Assembly: GCA_005406025.1 (NCBI GenBank)
Contig: BGZK01000134.1
Location: 124,001-188,000, forward strand
Reading direction: 5' to 3'
Source: Eumeta japonica
Taxonomy: Eukaryota; Arthropoda; Insecta; Lepidoptera; Psychidae
Length of the DNA: 64,000 nucleotides
The position numbers and the translations under genes are program-made. This document shows positions 1-10,500 of the stretch, piece after piece (position 1 is the stretch's first letter; each line of letters begins with the position of its first letter). The notes beneath the pieces were generated by a model, which saw only the letters and a program-made list of their open reading frames with translations, did no database searches and was not told the origin of the DNA.

Positions 1-424
1 ACCTGATAAGTTTTATCATGACATAATCTTTTAAACACCGAAGCCATCGGTAATTAAAAGATTACCGTGTAATTTCGAATCAACACGTGTATTCGGTGAT
101 CGAGTGATTGTGTAAAATCTTCTGCGTCTATCAAAGATCAAGTTTTGTTTATGTCAAGCTTCGTTCAGATTCCGAACAGAAATACAATATATATATATAT
201 ACACACACATATACATACAAAAAGAGAAGCTGACTGATTGATCAGCGCACACCCAAAATAGTCGAGTCTAGAAGAAACTTAATGTTTCGCTTGTATTACT
301 TTTATAATGGAGGCAAATAATAAGAAAGGTTTTTTCAGGCTTAAATTTTAAATACTGTTCCATTTAATTTAAACTTATAAAATAGCATTAATATATAGCC
401 TATTCGTAATGTATTAATGCTATT
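1..424. other. AT-rich non-coding DNA
   Basis: No ORF with a recognisable product is present on either strand. A short TA/CA microsatellite lies at about 187-215. The stretch is presumably intron of the minus-strand SOAT gene, whose last visible exon ends at 7393, or DNA beyond it. I could not find the next SOAT exon here, but a short exon is easy to miss by eye. Confidence 0.5.
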
Positions 425-580
425 AAAGCATCGAAACAATGATTAGGGCCGAAATCAGTTCTGAAAGTCGAGCCGGGAAAAATTCTAGAATTGCATCTAG
501 ATTGGAACCGTAAGCAGAACCGAGATAAATTATTTTAAATTATTTCTAGATCGAGGCTAGGAATGGAATTAATATGAAAT
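425..580. repeat. Degenerate TTCCGA/TCGGAA-type island
   Basis: This block of GGCCGA, TCGAGC, TTGGAACCG and AACCGAGA words has a drifting 6-bp beat. It resembles islands at 6047, 11725, 21678, 22795, 32395 and 36380. It is most simply a decayed simple-sequence stretch carried inside a dispersed repeat. Confidence 0.4.
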
Positions 581-1520
581 CGATGTAAGATATGAATTAT
601 TAGGTATACATTCACACTGGTGTACATCTAGTCTATATGTAAACCACAGGTATAGAATATGTAATAACAAGATATATTACTTCTTAGAAAGCGTTGCCCG
701 CTTCCGCCACAACTTTGTTCCGTGCCTCTCATTGTTTACTAAATACGTAATTCTACGGTCGATGATACTGTAAGCCCAGTTATCTACGGATAAACTTAAC
801 GGAAGTTCCGTTAACGTTCCGCCAACGGGTACATCGGTCGGGCCGAGATGTACGACCTCCGACAATTTATTAAGGCAGTTTTATCGCGAAACTCATACAG
901 TGAAACGTCGCGCGACGATATACCCCGATCGACGGCAAATCACTTGAGCTATGGTGGAAACATGTATGTATCGTTACAAATAAAGACATTTCACTCAAGC
1001 GCAATATATGAGATCTATATACGTTACGCGTTGTACATAATATGCATTTCTATAATAAAAAAATAAAGTAAACAAACAATATTGTTCCCGTCCCGGTGAG
1101 GGTCGACGTCGATTACAAGTAAAATGTTATTTATGCAAGTTACGCGAAAGCTTAATAGATACACCGAGATTTATGACGGTGGGAGTCGGCCACCTAAAAG
1201 TTACATTTTCGGATGTAACTTTCGCACGAGTCAGCCTGCTTTATTCGGATGAGTTTCCATTCACAAAGTTGCGTCGGTTTGGGTGTTGTTTGAATTTTGT
1301 TTGAAATAATGTTTAAATATTATGCAGCGGGAGTGATGTGGGGCGCAGTTCTGTTAGTTAGACGATTACATCCATTTATAAGTTAAAAATATTGCTTCTA
1401 TTTGGTTGTGAAGTAAAATACTTATTTATGTATTATTTATTGCATATACACGTTTTTTTATCGTAAAAAGAGGGGAGTGCATTTCTTAGGAGTGCCTGCA
1501 CTAAGAAGAATAGGTACATA
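581..1520. other. Non-coding stretch, no gene seen
   Basis: Two short overlapping ORFs on opposite strands (677-865 and 848-1066) match nothing I recognise and lie in slightly GC-richer DNA. A short hairpin word, AGTTACAT...ATGTAACT, lies near 1199-1222. I see no splice-supported exon. Confidence 0.4.
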
Positions 1521-1673
1521 TTAGCATGTCAATGTAATTTCATACGTGGGACGCACCATAAGTTTCTGGAACTGACCACTTACATAAACAGTATTTAAAA
1601 AGTAGTTACTACATTTGAAAATGGAATTTTTTGGCTGTAGAATACAGTTTGTTTCATTGAATTGTTAATTGTT

Positions 1674-1717
1674 TTTAAATTTCGTGTTTTCATAGTTATG
1701 AAAACACGAAATTTAAA
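1674..1717. repeat. Perfect hairpin palindrome, 20-bp arms, AGTT loop
   Basis: Positions 1674-1693 are the exact reverse complement of 1698-1717, with the 4-nt loop AGTT at 1694-1697. It sits immediately before the start codon of the mariner transposase relic and beside a second palindrome with the same centre, CATAGTTATG. Confidence 0.9.
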
Positions 1718-1720
1718 TCC

Positions 1721-1773
1721 GAAAATTCACGACTTAAGTCCATAGTTATGGATTTAAGTCGTGAAAATTTTCG
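1721..1773. repeat. Near-perfect palindrome overlapping the mariner start codon
   Basis: Positions 1721-1743 are an inverted copy of 1748-1773, with two missing T residues and one mismatch. The loop is again AGTT (1744-1747). The right arm is the first 26 bases of the transposase ORF, so the left arm is an inverted duplicate of the transposase N-terminus. Confidence 0.85.
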
Positions 1774-2826
1774 TAGTATGATTTTCTACGATTTTAAGTG
1801 TAATTTGACAGCCGAGCAAAGCTTCGCTCGGCTTAGGACTGCTTTTGGCGAAGAATAACCATGCAAGGCAACTATTCATAAATGTTTTGCAGAATTAAAA
1901 CGCGGGCGTGTCAATCTCAGTGACTAATTTCGTGATGGTGGTCAGTCTACTGTTGTGAACAACAAAAACATTGATTTTGTGCGCCGTATGATCGAAACAG
2001 ATAAGTATCTGTACTACCATGGGTTTTGGGTCTCCTTAGGCATAGGCATGAGTTAAATATATTCAATCTTACACAAACATTTGGGTATGAAAAATCTATA
2101 CTTGCGGTGAATACCACACAATTTGACTGAGACTCAAAAAAAGGATCACGTCACTTGGTGCAATGCCAAGTTTATCAGATTCAAGGAAGGGGCGCCATAT
2201 TTGACGTGGAACATGGTGACAAGTGATAAAATATCTATTTATCGCTACGATTCCAAAACAAAGCAGCAATCGACCTTATGGGTCTATCGAGATGAGCTGA
2301 AACCAACCAAAGTGACGTGCGAGCGAGTGCCTCTAAGCGGAGGATTGCTTCTTTTTTAATAAAACTTTACACGTGGCTACTGTTGCTTTGGAGTAATGTC
2401 GTACTATGATAATAGTGGTTGGTACATAATCAAACAAACAAATCAGGCAAACTTTGCCGGAAGTTATTGACGAACTCTTTAAAAATAACCGTAACTATCG
2501 TATCATCTTGCACCACGACAATGCAACTGGCATTGTCAATACCAGTTCTCATATTGCCAAATAGAAAAATAATTTTTGAAGGAAAAAAACGTAGAATTTA
2601 TGAGCCATGCTGCATTCAGTCCTGGCCTGACACTTTGTCACTTTTTTTTGGACGCAAAAATTAAGAACGCGGTCAACGATCGTCATCACCAGAAGAGACT
2701 GTTGAAGACTATGAAAAATATGTTTCCGTGGTCACTAAGGGGGAGTGGCATAAATAGTTTTAAAATTGGATTATTCGTATGAAAAAGTGCATTTATCCTA
2801 ACGGAGAATATTTTCAGACAAAATAA
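1748..2826 (+). pseudogene. mariner transposase relic (cecropia-like), dead
   Basis: This is the remains of a DD34D mariner transposase of about 350 codons. The start reads MDLSRENFR, as in moth cecropia-type mariners. The helix-turn-helix part (FAELKRGRVNLSD), the linker (ILHKHLGMKNLYLR.IPHNLT) and the segment STLWVYRDE can all be followed with frameshifts and stops. The first catalytic motif is altered (TSDKIS for TGDETW). The HDN motif survives in another frame near 2513. The last motif reads SPGLTLCHFF, so the third catalytic aspartate is replaced by histidine. The C-terminus (CIYPNGEYF) stops at 2826. The element cannot make active enzyme. I could not delimit its terminal inverted repeats. 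Confidence 0.85.
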
Positions 2827-3337
2827 ATTCATTTTTGACTAATCATAGTAATTTTTTCTCATTCATTCCAGAAATTTTCAGTACGCCCTTCGTTTAAATA
2901 CTTAATGATCGTATTCTAACATTCACTTTTATTTATGAATATTATAGTGATATTCATTATGAATATGACTGTTAATTCATAAAATTAATGTGTGATTTCA
3001 TTTCACTAATTCTTATATGAGTAATGCAATTAGTATAACTCATAAAATAATGAATATGACTCATGCAATCGTATATATGAATCATATAAACATGGTAAAC
3101 ACGGATTAATCTTTAAAGAGAAGATAAGAGACCCATTAATAATTTTAGATACTGGATCGATAATTTATGTTTGAACTTCGAATGCTATATTTTTTGTTGA
3201 AAATTGTTTTTTTTATACTCACTCACATAAGAACTGCTGAACTTATTAGTGTTTGAGTATGACCAGTCGACGCGGCATCGTCTGTAAATGGTTTTGCGTT
3301 ATTTATTTTTGGAAATCTATACGCCCTTCATCTTGTT
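2827..3337. other. AT-rich non-coding DNA with ATTCAT/ATGAAT words
   Basis: ATTCAT and ATGAAT words recur in both orientations between about 2925 and 3090, making weak hairpins. No coding sequence is visible. Confidence 0.4.
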
Positions 3338-4140
3338 AGGGTTCCATACCTCTAAATGAAAAGAAACAGAATTCTTATAGGTTCACTAGTGTGTCTGAGT
3401 CTCTGCCCGTCTGTCATAGCCGATTTTCTCTGAATCTACTGGATCTATTATATTGATGTTTGGAGCACATATGTATGTTTCTGGCCCAAACACAGAGGGT
3501 ATATCGTAAATAAATAAATTTTAAATATCAGGGTCAGTTTTGAGGGGTAAATTAGATAATAAAAAAGGTTTTTAAACTATGTCACTTTCAAATAAAAGCG
3601 CTTTTTAAAATGAATTTGAATATCTTTTTTTTTTTTATGATATTAAAGTAAGTACTGTAAAAGTTATTCGGGAAATAGGTGAAAATTTATCATTCCTCTT
3701 ATCACCGAAACATATTGGTCTAAAATTTTGAAAAAAATACAGTTATACTAATAGATTACAAGACAACCTATAAAACCTATAAAACTTTACGGTTTACTTC
3801 TTTTGGTTCGTTTCAACGTATAGTATAAACTGACATTACTAAGTACGTGAGTACTCAGTCTAAGTTTATATTTGTTTTTAGTCTATCGTAAAGGCAATAA
3901 TATATACGTCACTACAACGTAATATATGTGTCAAACTTGGCATAATCATAGTGTAAACTTAATGAAAACAATACATAAAAATTTGTCGAGTGTGAGTGAG
4001 GTTTGTGCTAAGATTCCGCAAATAAAGGAAGTAAAATAATTTATTTTAAGAATTTAACAAAAACATATTGTGCTATAGTGCGGAATACTCAGTGTGCGAG
4101 TGCGACTCGCACTTAGTCAATTTTATTGATTTATTTTCGA
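3338..4140 (+). repeat. Dispersed lepidopteran repeat, AGGGTTCC-starting family
   Basis: The order of words (AGGGTTCC, CTTATAGG, a CTGTCATAGCCGATTTTCTC block, GGGTCAGTTTTGAGGGGTAA, TCTAAAATTTTGAAAAAAATA, GCGAGTGCGACTCGCACTTAG) is that of a moderately repetitive non-coding element I know from many moth and butterfly genomes. The copy is old and has no ORF. Family assignment is from memory. Confidence 0.6.
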
Positions 4141-4259
4141 AACCCATAACGCCCAATGAAGAGGGTGGGTTATGCTTATATTGAATAAAATATATTATGG
4201 CAGGAAATCGCTTGTACATCGTTTTTTTTATTGCAAATCAAAGTTTGTCGTTAGCAACA

Positions 4260-4650
4260 AAACAGAATTAACGCGAAAAGAAGTGAGGACGATGGTTTTT
4301 TTATTATCCTGAAAGTTTTCTTTTGTCCCAAGGTTACTGCTCGTCTTGAAAATGCTTTTGGGAAGGAAGTACATCACCTTGAGCTCCGAGAGATATTAGT
4401 ACCCTGATTTAATTGTCACCGTAGTTCTCTCTGTGATGAGATTTGTAAAGTTTGGTTCTTTACTGCGACCACTAAAGAAACTGTCTGGCGAACAATTTAA
4501 GAAAATCCACATATCATCTACGAAGAAATTCAAGGTCATAGGATTGGTATGAATTCAATCCTAAAAACATTTGAATGCTAAGAAAATCAGTTATCGCTGG
4601 ATTCCGCATGGACTACCTCATTCAGAACAAAAATAAGGAGTGATCCACAA
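4260..4650 (+). pseudogene. mariner-like transposase fragment
   Basis: This is a short, badly broken stretch. Translated pieces TVWRTI.ENPHIIYEEIQ and a segment that reads, with one frame change, as ILKTFEC-KKISYRWIPHGL match the helix-turn-helix and linker of mariner transposases (TVWRTIRKNPHLTYDEIQ-like, then RWIPH-L). No catalytic motif remains. It differs from the copies at 1748 and 20040, so a different subfamily is likely. Confidence 0.55.
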
Positions 4651-6046
4651 ATAACGTCAGAAGAATTACATGATTTTCGGAGATCCCGTCGTCCTTGTCA
4701 CAGATGTCATATTTTGTGACCCATTTCTCCTGATGAGAAGTCATATACTTCAACTATTCAAAATTTAAAAACTATTAAAGTGAAACAACACTATCTTATT
4801 TTCTGTTAAATTTAAATATTTCGTTAAAGTTTAGAGTTTAAATATTATAGATTTATACATGTGATGTCACGAAGCTTACGACTCGCTCCCCTTGTCATAC
4901 GATGTGCTCCCCCTTAATATGTAATGTAATTCATGGATAATCCCCAATTTCATAGTGACGGATGTAAAAAAACCGTCGATGACGACATAGTGACAGGAGA
5001 TAAATAGAAATATATTGTTACTATCCAGGCAGAAGGTAACAGCGTTCCGAATAGACGTACGAAGACCGCAAAGGCATAAAATTGAAACTGACGAGACGAA
5101 CGGGTAAAAGCGATTGCATTTCTCTTCCAGACGCATCTAATTTGCGTGATCCTCTTGCAATAGTTAACACAAAAGGCAGTTAATGCTGAGTGATGTATTG
5201 GGGTTCGTGCGTGTTTCGAATGTTACAGTATGAATAGGGTTAAATCATCAGTCAATCCAATCATCAGGCAATCAGACAAGTCAATCAGATTTCGGCTTGT
5301 GAAAAGAAAGAGCTCCTGATCCATCTTATACGCAATTCGGACCTGGCACCATCCGATTTCTTTGTAGCGTCAAATGTGAAAAAATACACGTTATATTTGA
5401 TGTTTACGGAGTTAGAATGTACTGTGATAACTTTCGACCCATACGTGATAATCATGTATTTAAATCAATCAGTAGTACTTACGTTTAGAAAAAATGAAAG
5501 GCAAGCGAGTGAAAAAGCGCCAAAATACAAATAAGAATATTTTGAAAATGCATTTCTTCTCTTATAAGCCGTGTTATTTATGAGTCGTAAAAAACAGTAA
5601 ATGTGCCCCTTGTAATCGATAATGTTCGTTGTAATACACTAAAAGTTCTCTGAATGTTAACTATATTCAAAGTTTACGTACATATTAAGGTACACACGAT
5701 TTTGAATTGTCAATAGTTTAAAGTTCATAAAAGTTACGAAAGTAAAACTACTGTTTTAGCTTCGCAACTTCGGAACTCCCAATTTCATAACTCACAAGAG
5801 TTCATACACAATGTATGTCTTATCGTGATGTATTAACTAACATTGGAGTATACGTAGATGAAAGTAAAGTTTTCTTTCTATTTGTAATAGTTCCTGGTAC
5901 TTAACGATGATAACATTGTCACGAGATGAACTAATAATTTCCTTGACTTTTAGGGTTCCGTTCTAAAGCAGAATTATAAACAGCTGGCTTTCTAATACAC
6001 ATCATAGAATATGACATCACACATCACATACATAGAATATGTTCTC
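4651..6046. other. Non-coding stretch
   Basis: The ORF on the minus strand at 4876-5136 resembles nothing I know, and its composition equals that of the surroundings. Part of 5280-5470 reads like decayed mariner C-terminus (LIRNSDLAPSDFF-like on the plus strand near 5330-5365), but it is too broken to annotate. Confidence 0.35.
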
Positions 6047-6262
6047 TTATATTTCTTTTCTGTTTTCAATTTTGGACTCGATAGTGTTCCCGATGTCGAC
6101 CCTAGTCACGCTCTCTCTTCTAACTGCAGACCTACATTCATTTTCTCGGTCCCGTTCTCGATTTTGGCCCGAGTCCCGGTACTCAGTTCTTTCGTTTTCT
6201 CCGTTCGTTCCGCTTTCGATTCCGATGCCGTTATCGATCACGGTTTCGATTTGTACGAAGCT
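6047..6262. repeat. Degenerate TTCCGA-type island with conserved flank
   Basis: This run of TCTCGG, TCCCGTTCTCGA, TTCCGATGCCG and similar words is followed by a flank (AGCAAATGTTGATAT...) that recurs after the island at 32395 (AGCAAATGCTAATAG). The shared flank shows that the islands belong to one dispersed element and did not arise independently. The long overlapping ORFs here are by-products of the biased composition. Confidence 0.55.
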
Positions 6263-7392
6263 GGAGCAAATGTTGATATTACGAGTTATGGTAAAACAAA
6301 TGACATTAAAATTTACTCCGTGTTCAAATACTTAATTTTCATGGCAATTGGTTGAACAATTTAGTAGTTGACGTGCTGCAGCGCCATCTAGTGGCTAGTT
6401 ATAGTTAAATGAATAGGCTATATATATATATATATATAGCCACGTAGATGTGCTTACTTTCATGATGATCGATGAAACGATGTTGGAGTTCAGAGACCAA
6501 TATAAATATATATCGTATATTAATGACATACACTTTTTTCATAAAATATCTTTATATATATATATATATATACATATATTTGATATACATAAACAATATT
6601 ATTAAGTTTGATAGAATTTATTAAAATGTGACAGAAATGATGAACGATTTATGAATTAAAATAAAAATTGATTTTATTAACGTTTACTTATTATAAATTA
6701 TTTTATAAGGCAACATTTATAAATAATACAATGGTATTAACATCTATGTCAATCTATTTTTCATTAATTCACTTTTTCATTTACTTTTGACATTAATTGG
6801 ATTTCCTCTAAAAAGGAATTCAATTAGTGTCACTTAAAGGAAATGTATTCGATATTTCCTCTATCGTATTATACTTTATTATCTAATTTGACGTTTAATA
6901 TCTTCCAGTATTGGTTCTCCATGTTTATCTTCCGTTTCCTATTTTATTCTCATAATTAAGAAAGTGTAGTTGTTTTTTCAATTACAGTTCAATCTCTTTT
7001 CATTATTATTAATTGCAGAATAATACGACAATAGTTGGACGGTGCGCGACGAACTCTCCAATTGTTCATTTGGTGCACTCTCGTTTTCCAATTAATTTAC
7101 AGCGTTGTGTGGGTTCATATTTTGTAACAGCTTATTATCGACGTCTCGAACAGGCTTCGTAAGGAAATTGGGAAACACATCACACGCAATTGACAAGATA
7201 CGATACAGGCTAAATACGAAATCGTGAATGTGTAATAACGTTAATATCCGTAAGGGTATTTTTAGAAGGAATGGAAAATATTTTGAGTCGATAGATATAT
7301 TGCGAATATATTTTTAAATAGTCCCAGCGTCGTATTATATATTTATATCATTTATTTAACAATATGCATAAGCGTTTTGTCGTCGTACATAC
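6263..7392. other. AT-rich intron DNA
   Basis: The stretch contains the short word GCAGCGCCATCTAGTGGC (about 6379), which is common in lepidopteran repeats, and two (TA)n runs near 6420 and 6555. It lies downstream of SOAT exon 4, so it is intron unless the next exon is missed. Confidence 0.4.
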
Positions 7393-7529
7393 CATTTCAC
7401 ATGTGACAGTGACGGCGGAAGCCAACGCGAGGTGTTCTTTGGAAATGCTCCACAGGGGCACGCCGAGCAACAACGTGTGCGTACCGAGCAAGCCCAGTAG
7501 ACCTAAGGCAGTCCATACTCTTCTTATCG
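7393..7529 (-). CDS. SOAT: SOAT third coding exon
   Basis: The acceptor is TTCAACAG|CGATAAG and the donor is GAAATG|GTATGT. The 137 bases complete the split codon GCG and then give 45 codons, beginning IRRVWTALGLLGLLG and ending in VTCEM, phase 0. This matches the second or third membrane segment of SOATs and the segment preceding the conserved F(E)QIR-type motif. The longer ORF on the opposite strand here is a shadow. Confidence 0.8.
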
Positions 7530-10500
7530 CTGTTGAATTAAAATCATTAATTAATATTTCATTAATTAATTATAAAATAATAAAATCATTAATTAATTAA
7601 TCAGTGTTGAACTGATAAACATATTGTCTAAGTGCTGGATAGTTTGACATTCAACGGTAGATAGTGACGATGGATTTAATAGTGTATCTGAATCTATGTT
7701 AATGGTAGAACTGTGTTTGACATATCGGTGTGTGACAACTCCAACTGCTGTTTAGACGAGTGAGCTGTTTTTTTTAGGAAAATACCAACTGTAATTTGCA
7801 AATAAGGTACAAATAAATGAAACGAAAAAATATGGTTTTATAAAAGTTTTAGGTTATCGTATGATCAATGAACGTTATTTTGTTTACATACGCTTTACAC
7901 TAACACTGGCACGTTATAGCTAAAGTGTTAGTGCTTATTTTTTTTAAGTGGGGAAGTCCTCATGGATACCTGGAACTCGAGCATGGCCAGACGAGATATG
8001 TCAGACTCCTATCGACTAAAATCCCATGGCGTCCTTCTCGTAGCCTCGGGTACGCTTACGCGTTCGTCCATTAACCCAACAGCATTGAACCTTTCTATTT
8101 AACCATGACGGCCGAAGAAAAAGTCGAAGAAAGACGGTCGAATATCTATTGCGCGTGGACTTCCTCGAATCCACCAACCACGATCATAAGTTGAGGACGG
8201 GGCTGGAGGAGCGCATACGCATTGATCCTGCGCCCGGTGCGTCGGATTCCAAGCAGAGGGCTGTCTCCGTGCTTCCGTTCCGCCGCTTTCTTTTGTGATT
8301 TAGTTTCTTTACAGAAGGTCGGTAACGCCTCCCGTGACTCGTCATTACCGATCACCCTTTCCACGACGGTCGGTAACCAGAGGTCATCCCTACCCGGACG
8401 TCAGGGCCGCACGCTGCGTTGTCCAGCCAGGGCATGTCTCCAGCGTGTCAAGTGATAGTATTTAAGTTTATTTACAAAAGTGGGTTAGACGTATAATTTT
8501 CTTTTTTTTAAGTAAATGGATAATCCACAAAGAAGGTGATTTTGTACCCACCTGTTTTACAAATTAAACACATTTATATTGTAGTAAATATGTCTAGTTT
8601 GTGTAGTATTAAGGTCAGTATTTTCTTAAAATCTTAAATCCTAATCAAAAAAGTAGATTTAATTTGTATTTATTTTACACTTTCAATTTTAAATTGTAAT
8701 GAATTCTCATAAACAATTTTATGATACAGTTTTATTGTATTTAAAGTTAAGAACTGTTAATATTTTTTATTTCTTGTATTTTCACACAAATTTTGTCCAA
8801 CGTCTTCTTGAATTAATTCTGAACACCTTCAAGCGAATTTGTGAACTTATTTAAATACGTTAATTTTAATTTGTCAATGTAACAGACGGATTAATTTGGA
8901 GAAACAACAAATTTAATTTATACATGGTTTAAACTTTTTTCCGCAGTCGGTTTTTACATTTTTAATTCAGAATCTACGACACCTAGTGAGTTACGTCAAT
9001 TCAAATCAGTGACAAATATTCGACGCTTATCATAAAGTAGTGTATATAACATCTTTTATATATCACAAGGACAAGATCTTATATGATCATTTTACAAAAA
9101 AAAAAAATGAAATTTTATAACAGTCACAATTTTTATTAGTACAGATTTTAGATCGCATACGAACAAAGGGAACATAAAAATAATAACGGACATGTGTAAT
9201 TTTCCTTCAGAGACGTAGCGAAAAGGAAACGATGCCCTTTATAGCGCCCCCGACACGTACGTAACGGCTTCGCATAGGAGTGCCGGCTAGGTGGCGCACG
9301 GTCGGATGTTTCAGTGGCGGGCGGCCGGGCGGCGGCCGGCAGCCGGCGAACCGGCTAATTGGAGCGGCGCTGCACAGCGCGAGGACAAAGGGCCGTTCAG
9401 GAAACGCCTCGTGTCCGCCAGTTACGAGTTTTACTATCGATAACACACTTATGTACGATATCGCGCTCGTTTCTCATATGTGTATTGATGTTTGGGACGA
9501 AGTTCCATAACGCGGCTTGCGGTAGGAGTTGATTGGTAAAAATGGTAACATAACGAAAAAGCGTTACGTCCCCTCCATGAGACTTTTTATATCTGTTTCG
9601 AAATTTATTTTTGGAACGAAGTTCCTTAGCGCGACTTGCGGAAGCTGTTAGTTGGAAGAAATTGTTATGTAAAAAAAAATGTGCCCACTCCATTCGACTC
9701 TCAGCGACTCTCTTTTGCTGTCTCACTCTGAAAAACTCTAGTTAAGTAGTTAGTAGTTGTCTCAAGTTTATTAGCATTTTTTGAAAATTTAATTTACAAT
9801 TCACTATTTCATATCTAATTTTTAATAAACCAATATTTTTCCTTAAACATTAAGTGAATCTCTTCGATTTTATTCTTACCTTTACATTACTCATATTGAA
9901 AAAAGAAACTTCGTTTTTGACGGGGGTCCCCCGTACTGCCATTTAAATTTATCCTTCAAATCGAGCCTCCCGGTCCTATTCATATATATTTATGATCCAG
10001 GCAAACGCCCGGCGCGCGACTGACAACGCTCAATATCCGACCAATAGCCGAGTACAAACATGGAAATTTGCTTGATCTGGCTGGATGCGTGTGCCACACT
10101 CGCTCACCGTGATTTATTAATTAACCTAGACCGTATAAGGTAACGCCATTAGAGCCAGTCCGAGCGGTCTTGTTGCAAATCAAGTGCTATAGGGGATACG
10201 TGACGTGTGCTTCTTTATAGCTATGGTTTTAGCCCTATGATATAAATGTGTGTAGGCTCTTTTAGTTATGTTTTTTGTAGTTTCTAGTTTTGTAGATTTC
10301 TCTGGTTCATCGTTTTGAAGACGTTGAAGAACGAAGAACAAGTACATAAATCTAATATCTTGCTTTGTTTTACTTAGAAAGATTTATTGCACGTATGAGA
10401 AAGAAATTGTTAGAACAATTACCTTCGATATGCGAAAGCAAAATAAAATAAACACAATTTTTTTGTTTTAATAAATTTGAGCAGTGATAAAAAAAATAAA

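Noticed and set aside
677..1066. Opposite-strand ORFs as a small gene
   Set aside because: No similarity, no splice context, and the two ORFs overlap head to head only at their starts.
6011..6355. ORF of 114 codons and its neighbours
   Set aside because: The open frames follow the biased composition of a degenerate TTCCGA island, and frames on both strands are open.
1..7392. Next SOAT exon before 7393
   Set aside because: No acceptor-flanked segment with the expected sequence was found by eye. It may be outside the window or too short to see.
7364..7600. Plus-strand ORF of 78 codons
   Set aside because: It is the antisense shadow of SOAT exon 7393-7529, which has fitting splice sites and family similarity.
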